In this document: positions 25,397-35,700 of the stretch, in pieces
How positions within the stretch are numbered: the stretch's first letter is position 1
Layout: the number at the start of each line of letters is the position of its first letter
Assembly (NCBI GenBank): GCA_025062245.1
Contig: JANXAD010000007.1
Span: forward strand, 1-59,988
Origin: Thermodesulfobacteriaceae bacterium
GTDB lineage: Bacteria > Desulfobacterota > Thermodesulfobacteria > Thermodesulfobacteriales > Thermodesulfobacteriaceae
DNA length: 59,988 bases
Reading direction: 5' to 3'
Made by a program: the position numbers and the translations under genes
Notes under the pieces: model-generated
Seen by the model: the letters and a program-made list of their open reading frames with translations, nothing else
What the model was told of the DNA's origin: nothing
Databases searched by the model: none

Positions 25397-26216
25397 ACTT
25401 CCAGAAGTTGAGACTATAAAAAGAGATTTAGAAAAAAGGTTAATAGGAAAAAAACTTTTGAGAATAGAAATATTTCAAGAGACTTTTTATAAAAAATACT
25501 TTAAAGATGATTTTCTTTTAAAACTTAAAACCCTGCTTTCCCAAAAAATTAAAGAGATAAGAAGAAAAGGTAAATATCTTCTTCTTCTCTTAGAAAATAA
25601 AGTCTTAGTTTTTCATTTAGGAGTAACTGGAGCTTTAATTTTAGGTAATCCTAAAGGCGGTAATCCTTTATTTAATAAAAAACATTTAATTTTAACCTTA
25701 GAATTTGATGAGCTTAGTTTATTTTTCATCGATATAAGAAAATTTGGAAAGGTTTGGATCTTAGAGAAAGAAAAATTAGAGGATCATTTTTTTTTCTTAG
25801 GAAAGGATGCTTTAGAAATTTCTTTCAAGGAGTTTAAGGATCTTCTTCTTTCTAAAAACCGTTTAATTAAAAGTTTTCTTTTAGACCAAAGAATAATTTC
25901 AGGTTTAGGAAATATTTATACAGACGAAATCCTTTTTAGAAGTAGAATAAATCCTTTAAGAAAAACTAAAAATTTGTCCGAAGAAGAGATAAAAAGAATA
26001 TATCAAAATATGCAAGAGGTTTTAGTGAAAGCTATAGAATTAAGAGGCTCTTCGGTAAAAAATTATATAAATGGTAAGGGAGAAAGGGGAGCTTTTCAGG
26101 AGGAACATTTAGTCTACGGAAAAAGAGGAAGTCCTTGTCCTATCTGCGGAAATCCTTTACAGTATAAAAAAATTGCTCAGAGAGGAACGACTTTTTGTTC
26201 CCGTTGCCAAAGGTAG
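25389..26216 (+). CDS. mutM: Formamidopyrimidine-DNA glycosylase
   Basis: Removes 8-oxoguanine and formamidopyrimidines from DNA and nicks the site. The 275-residue protein begins MPELPEVETIKRDL, giving the catalytic Pro2 and Glu3, has the conserved Lys in RRKGKYLL near 56-63, the segment SGLGNIYTDEILFRSRINP near 169-187, and ends with a zinc finger CPIC...CSRC (near 252-274). Complete and on the same transcript as the permease. Confidence 0.97.
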   Translation: MPELPEVETIKRDLEKRLIGKKLLRIEIFQETFYKKYFKDDFLLKLKTLLSQKIKEIRRKGKYLLLLLENKVLVFHLGVTGALILGNPKGGNPLFNKKHLILTLEFDELSLFFIDIRKFGKVWILEKEKLEDHFFFLGKDALEISFKEFKDLLLSKNRLIKSFLLDQRIISGLGNIYTDEILFRSRINPLRKTKNLSEEEIKRIYQNMQEVLVKAIELRGSSVKNYINGKGERGAFQEEHLVYGKRGSPCPICGNPLQYKKIAQRGTTFCSRCQR

Positions 26217-26539
26217 TGCCTTATTTATATCTCTTCCTTCCTATTATCACCTCAATCTCTCAATCTTGCCCCTCTTTCTTAAATAAGGGTTCTATAAAAC
26301 TTTGCTTGATAATTTTCTAATCTCTGTCTAAATCTTCACTTTCTATTAATCTGTAAAAAGGTGTCTTAGGATTGACTTAGCATCTATTTCAAGGCAAATA
26401 GGGGATTAAGGTTAGATTGATTTTGGCAGGGTGATCAAGAAGAATAAGAGACATAGCAACGGTTATAAGAGGTAGTAGCGGTGAACGAGGCTTTTGGATC
26501 TATACAAATTTGAGATTAATTTTTATTTAGAATTTTAAA
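26217..26539. other. Gap after mutM, mostly featureless
   Basis: No gene is supported. The first part is pyrimidine-rich AT sequence; from about 26430 it becomes purine-rich on the plus strand and may be further decayed transposase sequence leading into IS copy 2, but no frame can be aligned with confidence. Confidence 0.4.
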
Positions 26540-26797
26540 TGAGGTAAACGAGGAATTCCAAGGGAAATAGGTAGGTAAAAAGTTTGAAAGGGAAACCTTG
26601 GAGGAGGATTTTATAGAGTATAGGAAGGAGAAGTTTTTTTGAAGATTTAGAGGCCTTAAACAGAGAATTAATGGATGATTTAATATGATATAATGGGGAG
26701 AGGAGCCCATGAGTTAAATAATAAGTCACCGTTAAGATGGTATGGTAAAGATTTTATAAAAAAATGACACACAGTTCCAAATCCTATGGTCTCATAC
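26540..26797 (+). mobile_element. Decayed 3' end of an IS481-like transposase (copy 2)
   Basis: Joining frames gives KFERETLEEDFIEYRKEK, then EDLEALNRELMDDLI, LNNKSPLRWYGKDFIK and NPMVSYT, the C-terminal third of an IS481-type DDE transposase, with a stop inside the YLIW motif. The DNA closely matches copy 1 in opposite genomic orientation, ending at the same GGTCTCATACA terminus (26789-26799). The promoter of rnpB begins five bases later. Minus-strand open frames over this stretch and over rnpB are antisense artefacts. Confidence 0.75.
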
Positions 26798-26803
26798 ACA
26801 AAG

Positions 26804-26831
26804 TTGAAATTAAGAGAAAAGAGATTAAATT
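26804..26831 (+). promoter_or_regulatory. Predicted rnpB promoter
   Basis: TTGAAA (26804-26809), 16-base spacer, TAAATT (26826-26831). Start of transcription about 8 bases later coincides with the beginning of the P1 helix of RNase P RNA at 26840-26842. Confidence 0.6.
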
Positions 26832-26839
26832 TGGTGTAG

Positions 26840-27262
26840 AGGGAGAAGTAGGGTTTAAGAGGTGGTTGCTCTGAAAAAAGCTCTTTGAAAAGGGCTTTCA
26901 GGGAGGAAAGTCCGGGCTCCACAGGGGAGGACGCCGGGTAACACCCGGAGGGAGTAATCCCTGGAAAGGGCCACAGAAAACAGACCGCCAGCGGCTAAAG
27001 AGCTTTTACAGTAAGCTCTTTAGTGCGGGCAAGGGTGAAAAGGTGAGGTAAGAGCTCACCGCAAGCTCTGGTAACAGAGCTTGGCACGGTAACCCCCGTC
27101 CGGAGAAAGGCCAAACAGAGCCTACAGGTGCCCCGCCTAAAAAGGCTCAGGTAGGCCGCTTGAGAGAAGGGGTAACCCTTCTCCTAAGAGAAATAACCAC
27201 CGCTTAGGAGAACCCCTCTCCTAAGTAACAGAACCCGGCTTACTTAAACCCTACTTCTCCTC
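26840..27262 (+). ncRNA. rnpB: RNase P RNA (class A)
   Basis: Catalytic RNA that removes tRNA 5' leaders. The conserved P4-region sequence GAGGAAAGTCCGGGCTCC (26903-26920) and the 3' hallmark ACAGAACCCGGCTTA (27228-27242) are present. The ends pair in an 18-bp P1 helix, 26842-26859 with 27243-27260. Internal conserved pieces include CGGTAACCCCCGTCCGGAGAAAGGCC (at about 27088-27113). GC content is far higher than the surrounding genes, as expected in a thermophile. Confidence 0.96.
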
Positions 27263-27263
27263 C

Positions 27264-27275
27264 AAGACCGGTCTT
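27264..27275. repeat. Perfect 12-base palindrome between rnpB and engB
   Basis: AAGACCGGTCTT reads the same on both strands and lies three bases before the engB ATG. It could be an operator or a short hairpin closing rnpB. No T-run follows, so it is a poor terminator. Confidence 0.4.
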
Positions 27276-27278
27276 AAA

Positions 27279-27866
27279 ATGTTTAAAAAGGTTCAATTTG
27301 TAAAAAGTGTTTATAATCTAAAGGACCTACCTCCTCCTGATTTTCCAGAAATTGTCTTTTTAGGAAGATCTAATGTAGGAAAATCCTCTCTAATTAATGC
27401 CTTTTTAAACCGTAAAAAGGTTGCTAAGATATCTTCTACCCCTGGATTTACCAAATCTATTAATTTATTTTTGGTAAACTCATCTTTTTATTTAGTTGAT
27501 TTACCTGGTTATGGCTTTGCTAAAGCTCCTCAAAAATTAATCCAAAGATGGCCCTCCTTAATTGAAGAATATCTTACTTTACCCAGAAATATAAAAGTCC
27601 TTATCCTAATTTTTGATTTAAGAAGAATACCTGATGAATTGGACCTAACTCTTATAAAATTTGTAAATTACTTAAAAAAATTCTATATCGTAGTTTTTAA
27701 CAAAATTGATACCTTAGCAACTTCAAAAATTGAAACCCAAAAAAATAAATTTATAGAGACTTTGAAACTTCCCCCTGATCTTCCCATCTTTTTGACCTCC
27801 TGTAAAACCAAAGAAGGAATTAAAAAACTAAGAAACTTTATTTTGTCTAAGGTAGAAAAAGATTAG
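27279..27866 (+). CDS. engB: Ribosome-biogenesis GTPase EngB (YsxC/YihA)
   Basis: A 195-residue GTPase required for 50S subunit assembly. All G motifs are visible: G1 GRSNVGKS near 29, TPGFT in switch I near 52, G3 DLPGYG near 73, G4 NKID near 140 and G5-like TSCK near 170. No Shine-Dalgarno sequence precedes the ATG; read-through from rnpB may supply transcription. Its TAG stop overlaps the stop codon of the converging metallo-beta-lactamase-fold gene (TTAG on the plus strand). Confidence 0.96.
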   Translation: MFKKVQFVKSVYNLKDLPPPDFPEIVFLGRSNVGKSSLINAFLNRKKVAKISSTPGFTKSINLFLVNSSFYLVDLPGYGFAKAPQKLIQRWPSLIEEYLTLPRNIKVLILIFDLRRIPDELDLTLIKFVNYLKKFYIVVFNKIDTLATSKIETQKNKFIETLKLPPDLPIFLTSCKTKEGIKKLRNFILSKVEKD

Positions 27867-28618
27867 ATGATCATAAATTTCATTCCATCATAGGCAGCTA
27901 TAACATGGATTTTGAGGTCTTCGCTTAATTTTTTAGCAATTTTAAAAGGATTAGCTTTAAGCATAGTCATTCCAAAATGGGTCAAAATAACCGTTTCTGG
28001 CTTTATCTTTTGAAGAAGCTTTTTAACCTCAGAAACACTTAGATGTAAAACTCCGTTTAAGGATTTCTCTCTTACTAGGTTTACTACTAAAATTTGAGCT
28101 TCCCTAAATTCTTCAACTAACTCCTCAAAATAAGCAGTATCTGATAGGAATCCTAAAATTTTGTTTTCAGGTAAAAAAACTAAGAAACCATAGGTTTCAA
28201 CAGAATGTTTAAGTTCAGAGGTGGTCTTAAATTTAAAGGGAGGCTCTTCATATAAAGTTTTAGGTTTTAAGAATTCTATTTTTAGTAAAAAGGGATGTAA
28301 ATAGGAAAGTAAAATTGGCTCTTTAAAGGCACTTTCTGTAAGATAAAGAATTCCTCTCTTTTTAAATCCTCCTTCTGTGATGGCATCTACAACAATATTA
28401 AGGTCTGCACAGTGATCTAAGTGCTGATGGGAAACTAAAATCACTTTAATTTTTTCTAAGGGAATTTTATTTTTGGCTAAATAAACCAGAGTCCCTGGAC
28501 CAGGGTCTAAAAGTAAAAATTGATCTTCAATCTTTAAAAGAACTCCACCAGAGGCTCTTAGTTGTTTAGCTACCACATAACGAGCTCCTGCAGTTCCTAA
28601 GAAAAGAAGCTCACTCAT
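27863..28618 (-). CDS. Metallo-beta-lactamase-fold hydrolase
   Basis: A 251-residue protein with the zinc motif SHQHLDHCADL near 60-70 (HxHxDH), DPGPGTL near 38, and a later histidine in LTHFGM near 216. The fold resembles the RNase Z/PhnP group with short length, but no exosite arm is apparent, so the substrate is unknown. It follows the CDP-alcohol phosphatidyltransferase gene with a four-base overlap. Confidence 0.8.
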   Translation of the reverse strand: MSELLFLGTAGARYVVAKQLRASGGVLLKIEDQFLLLDPGPGTLVYLAKNKIPLEKIKVILVSHQHLDHCADLNIVVDAITEGGFKKRGILYLTESAFKEPILLSYLHPFLLKIEFLKPKTLYEEPPFKFKTTSELKHSVETYGFLVFLPENKILGFLSDTAYFEELVEEFREAQILVVNLVREKSLNGVLHLSVSEVKKLLQKIKPETVILTHFGMTMLKANPFKIAKKLSEDLKIHVIAAYDGMKFMII

Positions 28619-29211
28619 GAAGAAGTTTTACTTTGGTTATAAACATGCCAAATACGCTGAACTGCAGTAAAATGGGAAAAGAAGGCTATAAAAATAAGAA
28701 AAAGAAAGATTAGATCAAAAATTAAAGCTAAAATAAGAAAAGTTACTCTCTCAAAACGAGTAAAAAGTCCTACTTTACAATCTATACCTACGCCCTCAGC
28801 TCTTGCTCTTGTATAACTTACCATTAAAGAACCGGTAATTCCTAAAAAACTTAGGATAATTCCTGAAACAGAACCTTTCATTATAAAATACCAAGTAAAG
28901 CCTAAGAAAACTAAAATTTCTCCATATCTATCCAGTACCGAGTCTAAGAATGCTCCAAAGGCTGTAACCTTATTAGTGTATCTGGCTAAAGCACCATCTA
29001 TTGCATCTAAGGGAGCAAAAAAGATTAAGATTAAACCTGCTATAATAAAATCTCCTTGCATTATAAAAAAAGAACTAACAAGAAACCCTAAGAAACAAAT
29101 TATGGTAACTAAATGGGGATGGACCCCCCAGTTAGCTAAAAGTTTTACTATTGGTAAAATAACTGGTTGAGAAACATTTCTTACCCACTCGGCAATTCCT
29201 AATCTGGTCAT
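28615..29211 (-). CDS. CDP-alcohol phosphatidyltransferase
   Basis: A 198-residue membrane enzyme of phospholipid head-group transfer. The family motif D-x2-D-G-x2-A-R-x8-G-x3-D-x3-D is complete: DAIDGALARYT, then FGAFLDSVLD (near 68-93). About six membrane helices. The exact alcohol (glycerol phosphate, inositol phosphate or other) cannot be read from the motif; the short form with RARAEG after the fourth helix resembles the inositol-phosphate-type enzymes. It lies between comM and the metallo-hydrolase. Confidence 0.88.
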   Translation of the reverse strand: MTRLGIAEWVRNVSQPVILPIVKLLANWGVHPHLVTIICFLGFLVSSFFIMQGDFIIAGLILIFFAPLDAIDGALARYTNKVTAFGAFLDSVLDRYGEILVFLGFTWYFIMKGSVSGIILSFLGITGSLMVSYTRARAEGVGIDCKVGLFTRFERVTFLILALIFDLIFLFLIFIAFFSHFTAVQRIWHVYNQSKTSS

Positions 29212-29214
29212 TTT

Positions 29215-30747
29215 TCAATAAAGAGGTTTTTCTAAAATTCTGTACTGAAAGGCTTCAGCCAAGTGGTTTTTTAAAATTATCTCACAGTCCTCCAAATCTG
29301 CAATAGTACGAGCAATTTTTAAAATTTTATGAAAAGACCTGGCTGAAAACTGAAATTTATGGAGAGCCTTTTCTAAAAAAGCTTGAGCTGAGCTTTCTAA
29401 GAGACAAAATTTTTTAATTTCCTTAGGTTTTAAAAGAGCATTAGTTTTTAAAGGAGTTCCATATCTTTTTTCCTGTTTTAAACGGGCTTTAATTACCCTT
29501 TCTCTCAGACTTTTAGAATCTATTAGGTTATCCCTTTTGAATCCTTCTTTAAGAAGCTCTTTCACTTCAACAGGAGGCATTTCTAAATGAAGATCTATCC
29601 GGTCTACAATAGGACCTGAAAGTTTACTTCTATACTTTCTTATTTCTTGATAAGTACACTGGCAAGGTTTAGTTGGATGACCATAATATCCACACTTACA
29701 GGGATTCATAGCACAAACTAACAGAAACTTGGAAGGATAGGTGATGGTAAAATTAGCTCTGGTTATGGTAACTTTACCCTCCTCTAAAGGTTGTCTTAGG
29801 GCTTCTATAACATCCCTTCTAAATTCAGGAAATTCGTCTAAGAATAGAACTCCATTATGAGCTAAACTAATTTCACCAGGTTTAGGAGGATTCCCTCCGC
29901 CTATCATTCCCACCTCTGAAACTGAATGGTGGGGTGCTCTAAAGGGTCGATTTAAAATCACAGCCCTTTCCTCCTTCAAAAGACCAGCTACGGAATAAAT
30001 TTTGGTAGTTTCTAAAATTTCTTCATAGCTCATGGGAGGTAAAATAGAAGGTACTCTCTGAGCTAACATAGTTTTTCCAGCCCCAGGTGGTCCTATCATT
30101 AAAAGATTATGACCTCCTGCAGCTGCTATTTCAAAAGCTCTCTTGGCAAAATCTTGTCCTATAACCTCAGAAAAATCCTCCTCATAGACTCCCTCTTCTC
30201 TTAAAACTTCTCTCTCTTCTTCTTTTACATAACTAATTTCCCCTCTTAGATAATCTACTACCTCTCTTAGGGTCTTAAATCCTAAAATGTTAAAGTCCCT
30301 AACTAAAAGAGCCTCCCTTAAGTTCCCATAGGGAATAATAATTTCCTTAAAATTTATTTCCTTAGCTTTAAGAACAGAGGGAAGAATCCCTTTAGTGGCC
30401 TTAAGCCTTCCATCTAAGGAAAGTTCACCTATAAAAGCTCTTTCCTTAAGATTCTTCATGGGAACTACTTCCATTCCAGCTAAGAGTCCTATAGCTATAG
30501 CTAAATCAAACCCTGTACCTTCCTTCTTTAAATCTCCAGGAGCTAAATTAATAGTAATTTTTTTTAAAGGAAACTGAAATCCTGAATTTTTTAAGGCCGA
30601 TCTTATCCTTTCTTTGCTTTCCTTTATACTACTATCTGGAAGTCCAACTATAGTTATGCCAGGAAGTCCAACCGTAAAATCTACTTCTATTTCAACTAAA
30701 AAAGCTGAAATTCCTATTACGGTGAAACTGTAAACCTGAGAAAGCAT
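29215..30747 (-). CDS. comM: YifB/ComM family Mg-chelatase-like AAA+ ATPase
   Basis: A 510-residue protein with an N-terminal Lon-protease-like fold (1-170), Walker A GPPGAGKTMLAQ near 219-230, sensor regions LFLDEFPEF near 295, zinc-like cysteines CNPCKCGYYGHPTKPCQC in pieces near 350-366, and the C-terminal Mg-chelatase helical domain. ComM acts as a branch-migration helicase in natural transformation. Together with dprA and recR in this window it suggests DNA-uptake recombination capacity, though no comEC is present here. Confidence 0.93.
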   Translation of the reverse strand: MLSQVYSFTVIGISAFLVEIEVDFTVGLPGITIVGLPDSSIKESKERIRSALKNSGFQFPLKKITINLAPGDLKKEGTGFDLAIAIGLLAGMEVVPMKNLKERAFIGELSLDGRLKATKGILPSVLKAKEINFKEIIIPYGNLREALLVRDFNILGFKTLREVVDYLRGEISYVKEEEREVLREEGVYEEDFSEVIGQDFAKRAFEIAAAGGHNLLMIGPPGAGKTMLAQRVPSILPPMSYEEILETTKIYSVAGLLKEERAVILNRPFRAPHHSVSEVGMIGGGNPPKPGEISLAHNGVLFLDEFPEFRRDVIEALRQPLEEGKVTITRANFTITYPSKFLLVCAMNPCKCGYYGHPTKPCQCTYQEIRKYRSKLSGPIVDRIDLHLEMPPVEVKELLKEGFKRDNLIDSKSLRERVIKARLKQEKRYGTPLKTNALLKPKEIKKFCLLESSAQAFLEKALHKFQFSARSFHKILKIARTIADLEDCEIILKNHLAEAFQYRILEKPLY

Positions 30748-30770
30748 TTTCCAAAATTCTTAGAAAATAG

Positions 30771-30806
30771 AAAAGGACCATAAGGCTTTTACCCTATGGT
30801 CCTTTT
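30771..30806 (-). terminator. Rho-independent terminator between atpE and comM
   Basis: AAAAGGACCATAAGG (30771-30785) pairs with CCTATGGTCCTTTT (30793-30806), giving a strong stem with a short loop. On the minus strand a T-rich run follows, so it ends the atp transcript. Confidence 0.85.
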
Positions 30807-30831
30807 ATAAAGGAAACCTTCTTTTCAGATA

Positions 30832-31194
<363 letters not shown>

Positions 31195-31266
31195 TTACCT
31201 CCCTCCTTAAAATTTTTAAATTTTTCCTATTAGCTAAAAGGGCTTACCCCCCTTAGCTTTCTCCCT

Positions 31267-32019
31267 TTAGTGGTGTTCCTCTACGGCTCCAGCAAAATAA
31301 GCTAAACTAAGAGTTACAAAAATAAACATCTGAATAAAGGATACTAATACTCCTAAAAGCAGAATGGGAAGAGGAGCCAAAAATTGCCCAGCCAACATAA
31401 GTAAAAGTCCTATTAAAATCTCCTTGGAAACCAAATTCCCAAATAAACGGAAAGATAGAGAAATAACTCTTCCCAGATGACCCAAAACTTCAATGGGAAT
31501 CATCATAGGAGCTAATACAGGAATAGGACCAATAAAATTTTTCAAATACCCCAATCCTCTAAATCTGAACCCCAAGAAATGGTAATAAACTATAGTAATC
31601 AAAGTCAATCCCATAGTTACATTAATATTAGCAGTAGGTGACATAAAACCAGGAATTAATCCTATAAGATTAGAAAAAAGTATGTAAAGAGAAAACATCA
31701 CTATTAAAGGATAGACCCAAGGAACTAAATTAGGTCCATGCCCATCTCCATGGGGAACATTATTTTTGGTATAATTGTAAAGACTTTCTAAGACAAATTC
31801 CCAAAAATTTTGTAACCCCTTAGGAATAAATTCCCTTTTACTGCTTCCTACTATAGCTAAAATCAGAAGAATAAGGATTACAAAATAACTGTGAACCATA
31901 TGGGGAGCAAAGATTTGAGCTAAAATTCCGTACTTGTCTGCATGTTCATAATAATGCCATCCTGAGGGAAGACCTAATTTTTCCAAAATAAAGCAAATAA
32001 AAAGTAAAGGATGTTCCAT
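31267..32019 (-). CDS. atpB: ATP synthase F0 subunit a
   Basis: Membrane stator subunit carrying the ion half-channels. The 250-residue protein has about six helices; the essential arginine is in ISLSFRLFGNLVSKEILI near 190-207, and the C-terminal helix reads IQMFIFVTLSLAYFAGAVEEHH. It precedes atpE and follows two AtpI/AtpZ-type genes. Genes for subunits b, delta and the F1 sector are not here, so the operon is split as in many relatives of sulfate reducers. Confidence 0.95.
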   Translation of the reverse strand: MEHPLLFICFILEKLGLPSGWHYYEHADKYGILAQIFAPHMVHSYFVILILLILAIVGSSKREFIPKGLQNFWEFVLESLYNYTKNNVPHGDGHGPNLVPWVYPLIVMFSLYILFSNLIGLIPGFMSPTANINVTMGLTLITIVYYHFLGFRFRGLGYLKNFIGPIPVLAPMMIPIEVLGHLGRVISLSFRLFGNLVSKEILIGLLLMLAGQFLAPLPILLLGVLVSFIQMFIFVTLSLAYFAGAVEEHH

Positions 32020-32033
32020 AAATCACCCTCCTT

Positions 32034-32444
32034 TTAATTTGGTATTAATTTATTTCTTAAGTAGTTTTTAAGGGTTACTAAAAATAAATGTAAGTAAATA
32101 CTACTAAAACCTAAGAGGATAAAAATAACATCAAACTTTAATTCCACAAGAAGAAGATATAAAATTACAGCTATAAGAAAGAGGCGCAAAATAAATTTAA
32201 TAAAATATAACACTCCCGCTTGAGGATATTGAAGTTCCTTACTTTGAAGTTTAGAAATCATTTTTATAACTTCCTTTTTTATGGCCCTCAAGTTTACTAA
32301 TCCTAAAAGGTTTCCAACTAAGAAGGACAGTAAAAAAATAAAATTTTGCCAAATAAAAAATATAAGAAGACTACCTATTAAAGAAGTCAAACCTACATAA
32401 ATTTCTACTTCTTTAGAAAACTTTTCAACGTTTATTTGATTCAT
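32034..32444 (-). CDS. AtpI-like ATP synthase accessory membrane protein
   Basis: A 136-residue protein with about four hydrophobic helices (LTSLIGSLLIFFIWQ, FLLSFLVGNLLGLVNL, FILRLFLIAVILYLLLV, VIFILLGFSSIYL). Position just upstream of atpB and topology fit AtpI-type assembly factors. It overlaps the AtpZ-like gene by 20 bases. Sequence alone gives weak family evidence; the context carries the call. Confidence 0.7.
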   Translation of the reverse strand: MNQINVEKFSKEVEIYVGLTSLIGSLLIFFIWQNFIFLLSFLVGNLLGLVNLRAIKKEVIKMISKLQSKELQYPQAGVLYFIKFILRLFLIAVILYLLLVELKFDVIFILLGFSSIYLHLFLVTLKNYLRNKLIPN

Positions 32445-32742
32445 CCTTTTCTTGCTTTTCTACCTCTTTTAGCCTCTTTTTGCTGTAATAAATTAAATTT
32501 TTAAACCCTCCTATGACTCCAAATATTATAAAAACTATAGTTATCCAGGGAAAGGTTCTTCCTTTAAATACTTTTTCATCTATTAGCCAACCAATTACTG
32601 CTCCTGCTATAATAGATCCAACAACAGCAAGACCAACACTTAAACTATCTATTAAAACCCTAAAAATAAATTGTAAACTATTTCCTTTTTTATCTTTCAA
32701 TTTTAAGTATCTTAAAGAAGATTTTTTTAAAATCAACCCCAA
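32425..32742 (-). CDS. AtpZ/AtpQ-like ATP synthase accessory protein
   Basis: A 105-residue protein with two helices: SLSVGLAVVGSIIAGAVIGWLID (about 31-53) and PWITIVFIIFGVIGGFKNLIYY (about 63-84). The G-x3-G-rich first helix, W-L-I-D and G-x2-G-x2-N pattern match the AtpZ/AtpQ (F0F1-ATPase subunit) family found at the head of atp operons. The only available start is TTG, without a clear ribosome site. Confidence 0.78.
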   Translation of the reverse strand: MGLILKKSSLRYLKLKDKKGNSLQFIFRVLIDSLSVGLAVVGSIIAGAVIGWLIDEKVFKGRTFPWITIVFIIFGVIGGFKNLIYYSKKRLKEVEKQEKDESNKR

Positions 32743-32784
32743 GAAAATAGAATTTCTTAGCTTTTTTAGTAATTTTTTTCAATT

Positions 32785-35700
32785 TTACCAATTAATTACT
32801 TCTTTTTTAAACATTTTATTTCTTTTAGCATAAAAAAACTCTTTCACCTGTTCTGCAAAGGCTTCTATCCTCATCTTAGTTCCCATAGACTTTTGTCCAT
32901 CACAAGGAACAGTAAGGACCGGTAAATTTATCTTTTCTCCCTCTCTTATTCTCTTTAAAAGAGCCATAACCACATTGCCTGGCATGCAAGCAAAAGGAAT
33001 TACATTTACTATTCCAGAAACTCCCTTTTTCAAATATTCCATGGTCTTACCCGTAGAAAGAAGTACCTCTCCCCCTTCGTAATCTGGATGGACATACTTT
33101 TTAGCTAAATTCATCAGTTCTTCAATAGTAGGTTCTTCTGCTGTATCTAAAAGGTCTTTCACTAATTCTATAAATCTTTCTTCTTCCTGTCTCTGAATTT
33201 GATTTTCTATAATAAACTTAAAAACCGTCTTAAAAAGACCCATTCTTTTAGCCCAAGTTTTTGACATATAGTTAATAAAATAGATCCACTCTCCTACTGG
33301 GGGAACCCAAACTTCTAATCCTAAGTTTTCAAGAGTTCTATAAAGATTTTCATTGGCAAAACGGTTAGTTCTGACATAAATTTCTCCTACCACTCCCACT
33401 ACAGGCTTTTCCTCTTCTACCTTAGAAACTTTTTCAAACTCTTTCTTTATCTCTATTAAAACCTCCACCAAATCAGCTTTAGTTTCTATAGCCCTTTCTA
33501 TCTTATCTAATCCTTCCCAATAGACTTTTTCAACCTCAGCCTGGTTTAAAGCATAAGGACGGGTCTCCCGCAAAAGTTTGTCTAAAATATCTACCGCTAC
33601 TACCCCTCTCCAAGCAATTTTAGTAAACTCTCTTCCCAAGATACTTAAATCGTCGTAAAATTCTATATCCTGTTGAAGGGAATAGACTGGTAAATTTTCT
33701 AAACCTAAATCTCTTAAGATCTTCTTTTGAAGCCGGTTATATTGTCCAAATCTACAAGGTCCTGAGCCATCTGGCATAAAAAAGATGCTTTTTTCTGGAT
33801 CAAAGGTGGGAGAATTGATAAATTTGATTAAATCTCCTGTAGTTAAAGTAGTAGGATAACACTCTTTACCAGAGGTATATCTTCTACCTAATTCTAAACT
33901 TTCTTCGTCTGGCTCAGGAAGAACCTCTGCTGGGACTCCACAAGCTCTGAAAGCTGCAGCTAAAGTTCTGGCATGATCTGTCATATAGGGAATATAAATA
34001 GTTCTTCCTTCCTTAGGAGACACTTTAATCTTTTGAAAACGTCTTTTAAGTTCATATTTTCTAACTTTATCTTTGATGCTATCTACAAAGGCTTCTAAAC
34101 GGGTAACTACTCCTGCTTCAGCACTATGTTCATCTACTTCAATTTCCAAAAAGGGTTTTCCTCCCATAAGTTCTTCAAAAAAGTGTTCAATAAAAGAATC
34201 TGGTCCACAGGAAAAATTAGTAAAATAAATAGGGAAAAGATTAGGAGTTTCTCTAATGAAGTGAGCAGAAAGTAAAAACCTCTGCCCATATTCCCAATAC
34301 ATACCCTCTATACCTGTAAAATCTGAAACCTCCTCTAAAGGAAGCATATCTACAGGTAACCCTACTAAACCAAGTTTTCTGATTTTATAATGAAGTCCAA
34401 GATTGGCTCCAGGATCAAATGCATTATAGGGTCTTCCTACTATAACTAAAATAAGTTGATTTTTAAACTCTTTTAAAATTTCTTTACCTCTTTGTTTTAA
34501 AAAGTGATGAAAATCTCTCTGAGCAGTCTCAGCTATCTTCCAAGCCTTTTTAACCCTTTCTACAGGTTCTCCAAGAAGCTTTGCTAAATGTTTAATCTCT
34601 TCGTTTAATACATAACCCGGTCTTCCAAGATGAAAAACAGGATTTAAAATTTCAGCTAAGTAGGAAGAAAAATTAATGGAAGCAGAAACTATCCAAGGCA
34701 TACTTTGCACATAGGGACAAATTTTTCCTAATTCAAACTGGGGATGTTCAGGAGGAAAATCACTTATCTGAGGAAGAAAAATCCTTTTTACTCCCATTTC
34801 TAATAGGGTTTTAATGTGCCCAAAGGCAATCTTTATAGGAAAACAAGGCTCAGCAGGAGTTATTTCGCAACCCTTTTTTATAATCTCCTTAGAAGTGGGA
34901 GGAGATAAAATAACTTTATAACCTAACTCTTGAAATAAAGTAGCAAAAAAAGGAAGCCACTCAAAAAACTGTAATATTCTGGGAATTCCTATAACCTTAT
35001 CAGAGGAAAGTTCTAAGTTTGAACCTGTTGAAGATACATAGGAGAGAAGCTTTTTTTCTCTTTCTAAGGTTAAATTAGGAATCTCTTCCTTAGGTTTTCT
35101 GTGGTCAAGCTCATATCTTTCACATCTTCCTCCATAGTAGTAGGGAGTTCCTCCTTCCACCGAAATCTGATGAATTTCACATTCATTAGGACAACCTTTA
35201 CACTCAAAAGCTCTAATAGTATAATTAACCTTAGCTAAATCAAACCCCTTAAATCTACTTTCTCCCTTTACTTCTTCCTTAGCTAAAAGAGCCACCCCAA
35301 GGGCTCCTGTAACTTCGTGATGGGGAGGAACGGTAAGGGTTTTCCCAAGAACCTTCTCAAAGGACGCTACAACCCCTTTATTAAAAGCTACAGCTCCTTG
35401 AAAGAAAATCTTGTTACCAATTTTGCGGTCTTCAACCACTTTATTGAGATAGTTATAAACTATAGCATAACAGAGACCTGCTACTAAATCTTCCTTAGGA
35501 AGACCTTGCTGTTGATAGTGTAAAAGGTCTGATTGCATAAAAACTGTACATCTTTCTCCTAATTTTAAAGGTGCTTGACTTTTAAGGGCTATATCGCCAA
35601 ACTCTTCTATAGGTAGACCAAGTTTTACAGCCTGTTCCTGCAAAAAAGAGCCAGTTCCTGCTGCACAGGCTTTATTCATAGCAAAGTTAACTACGGTGCC

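Noticed and set aside
26516-26922. Minus-strand open frames over 26516-26922
   Set aside because: They are antisense to IS copy 2 and to RNase P RNA and have no ribosome sites or recognisable domains.
27863-27866. Overlapping stop codons of engB and the metallo-hydrolase as a functional signal
   Set aside because: Short convergent overlaps recur in this compact genome (also at 41828-41838), so it is ordinary packing.
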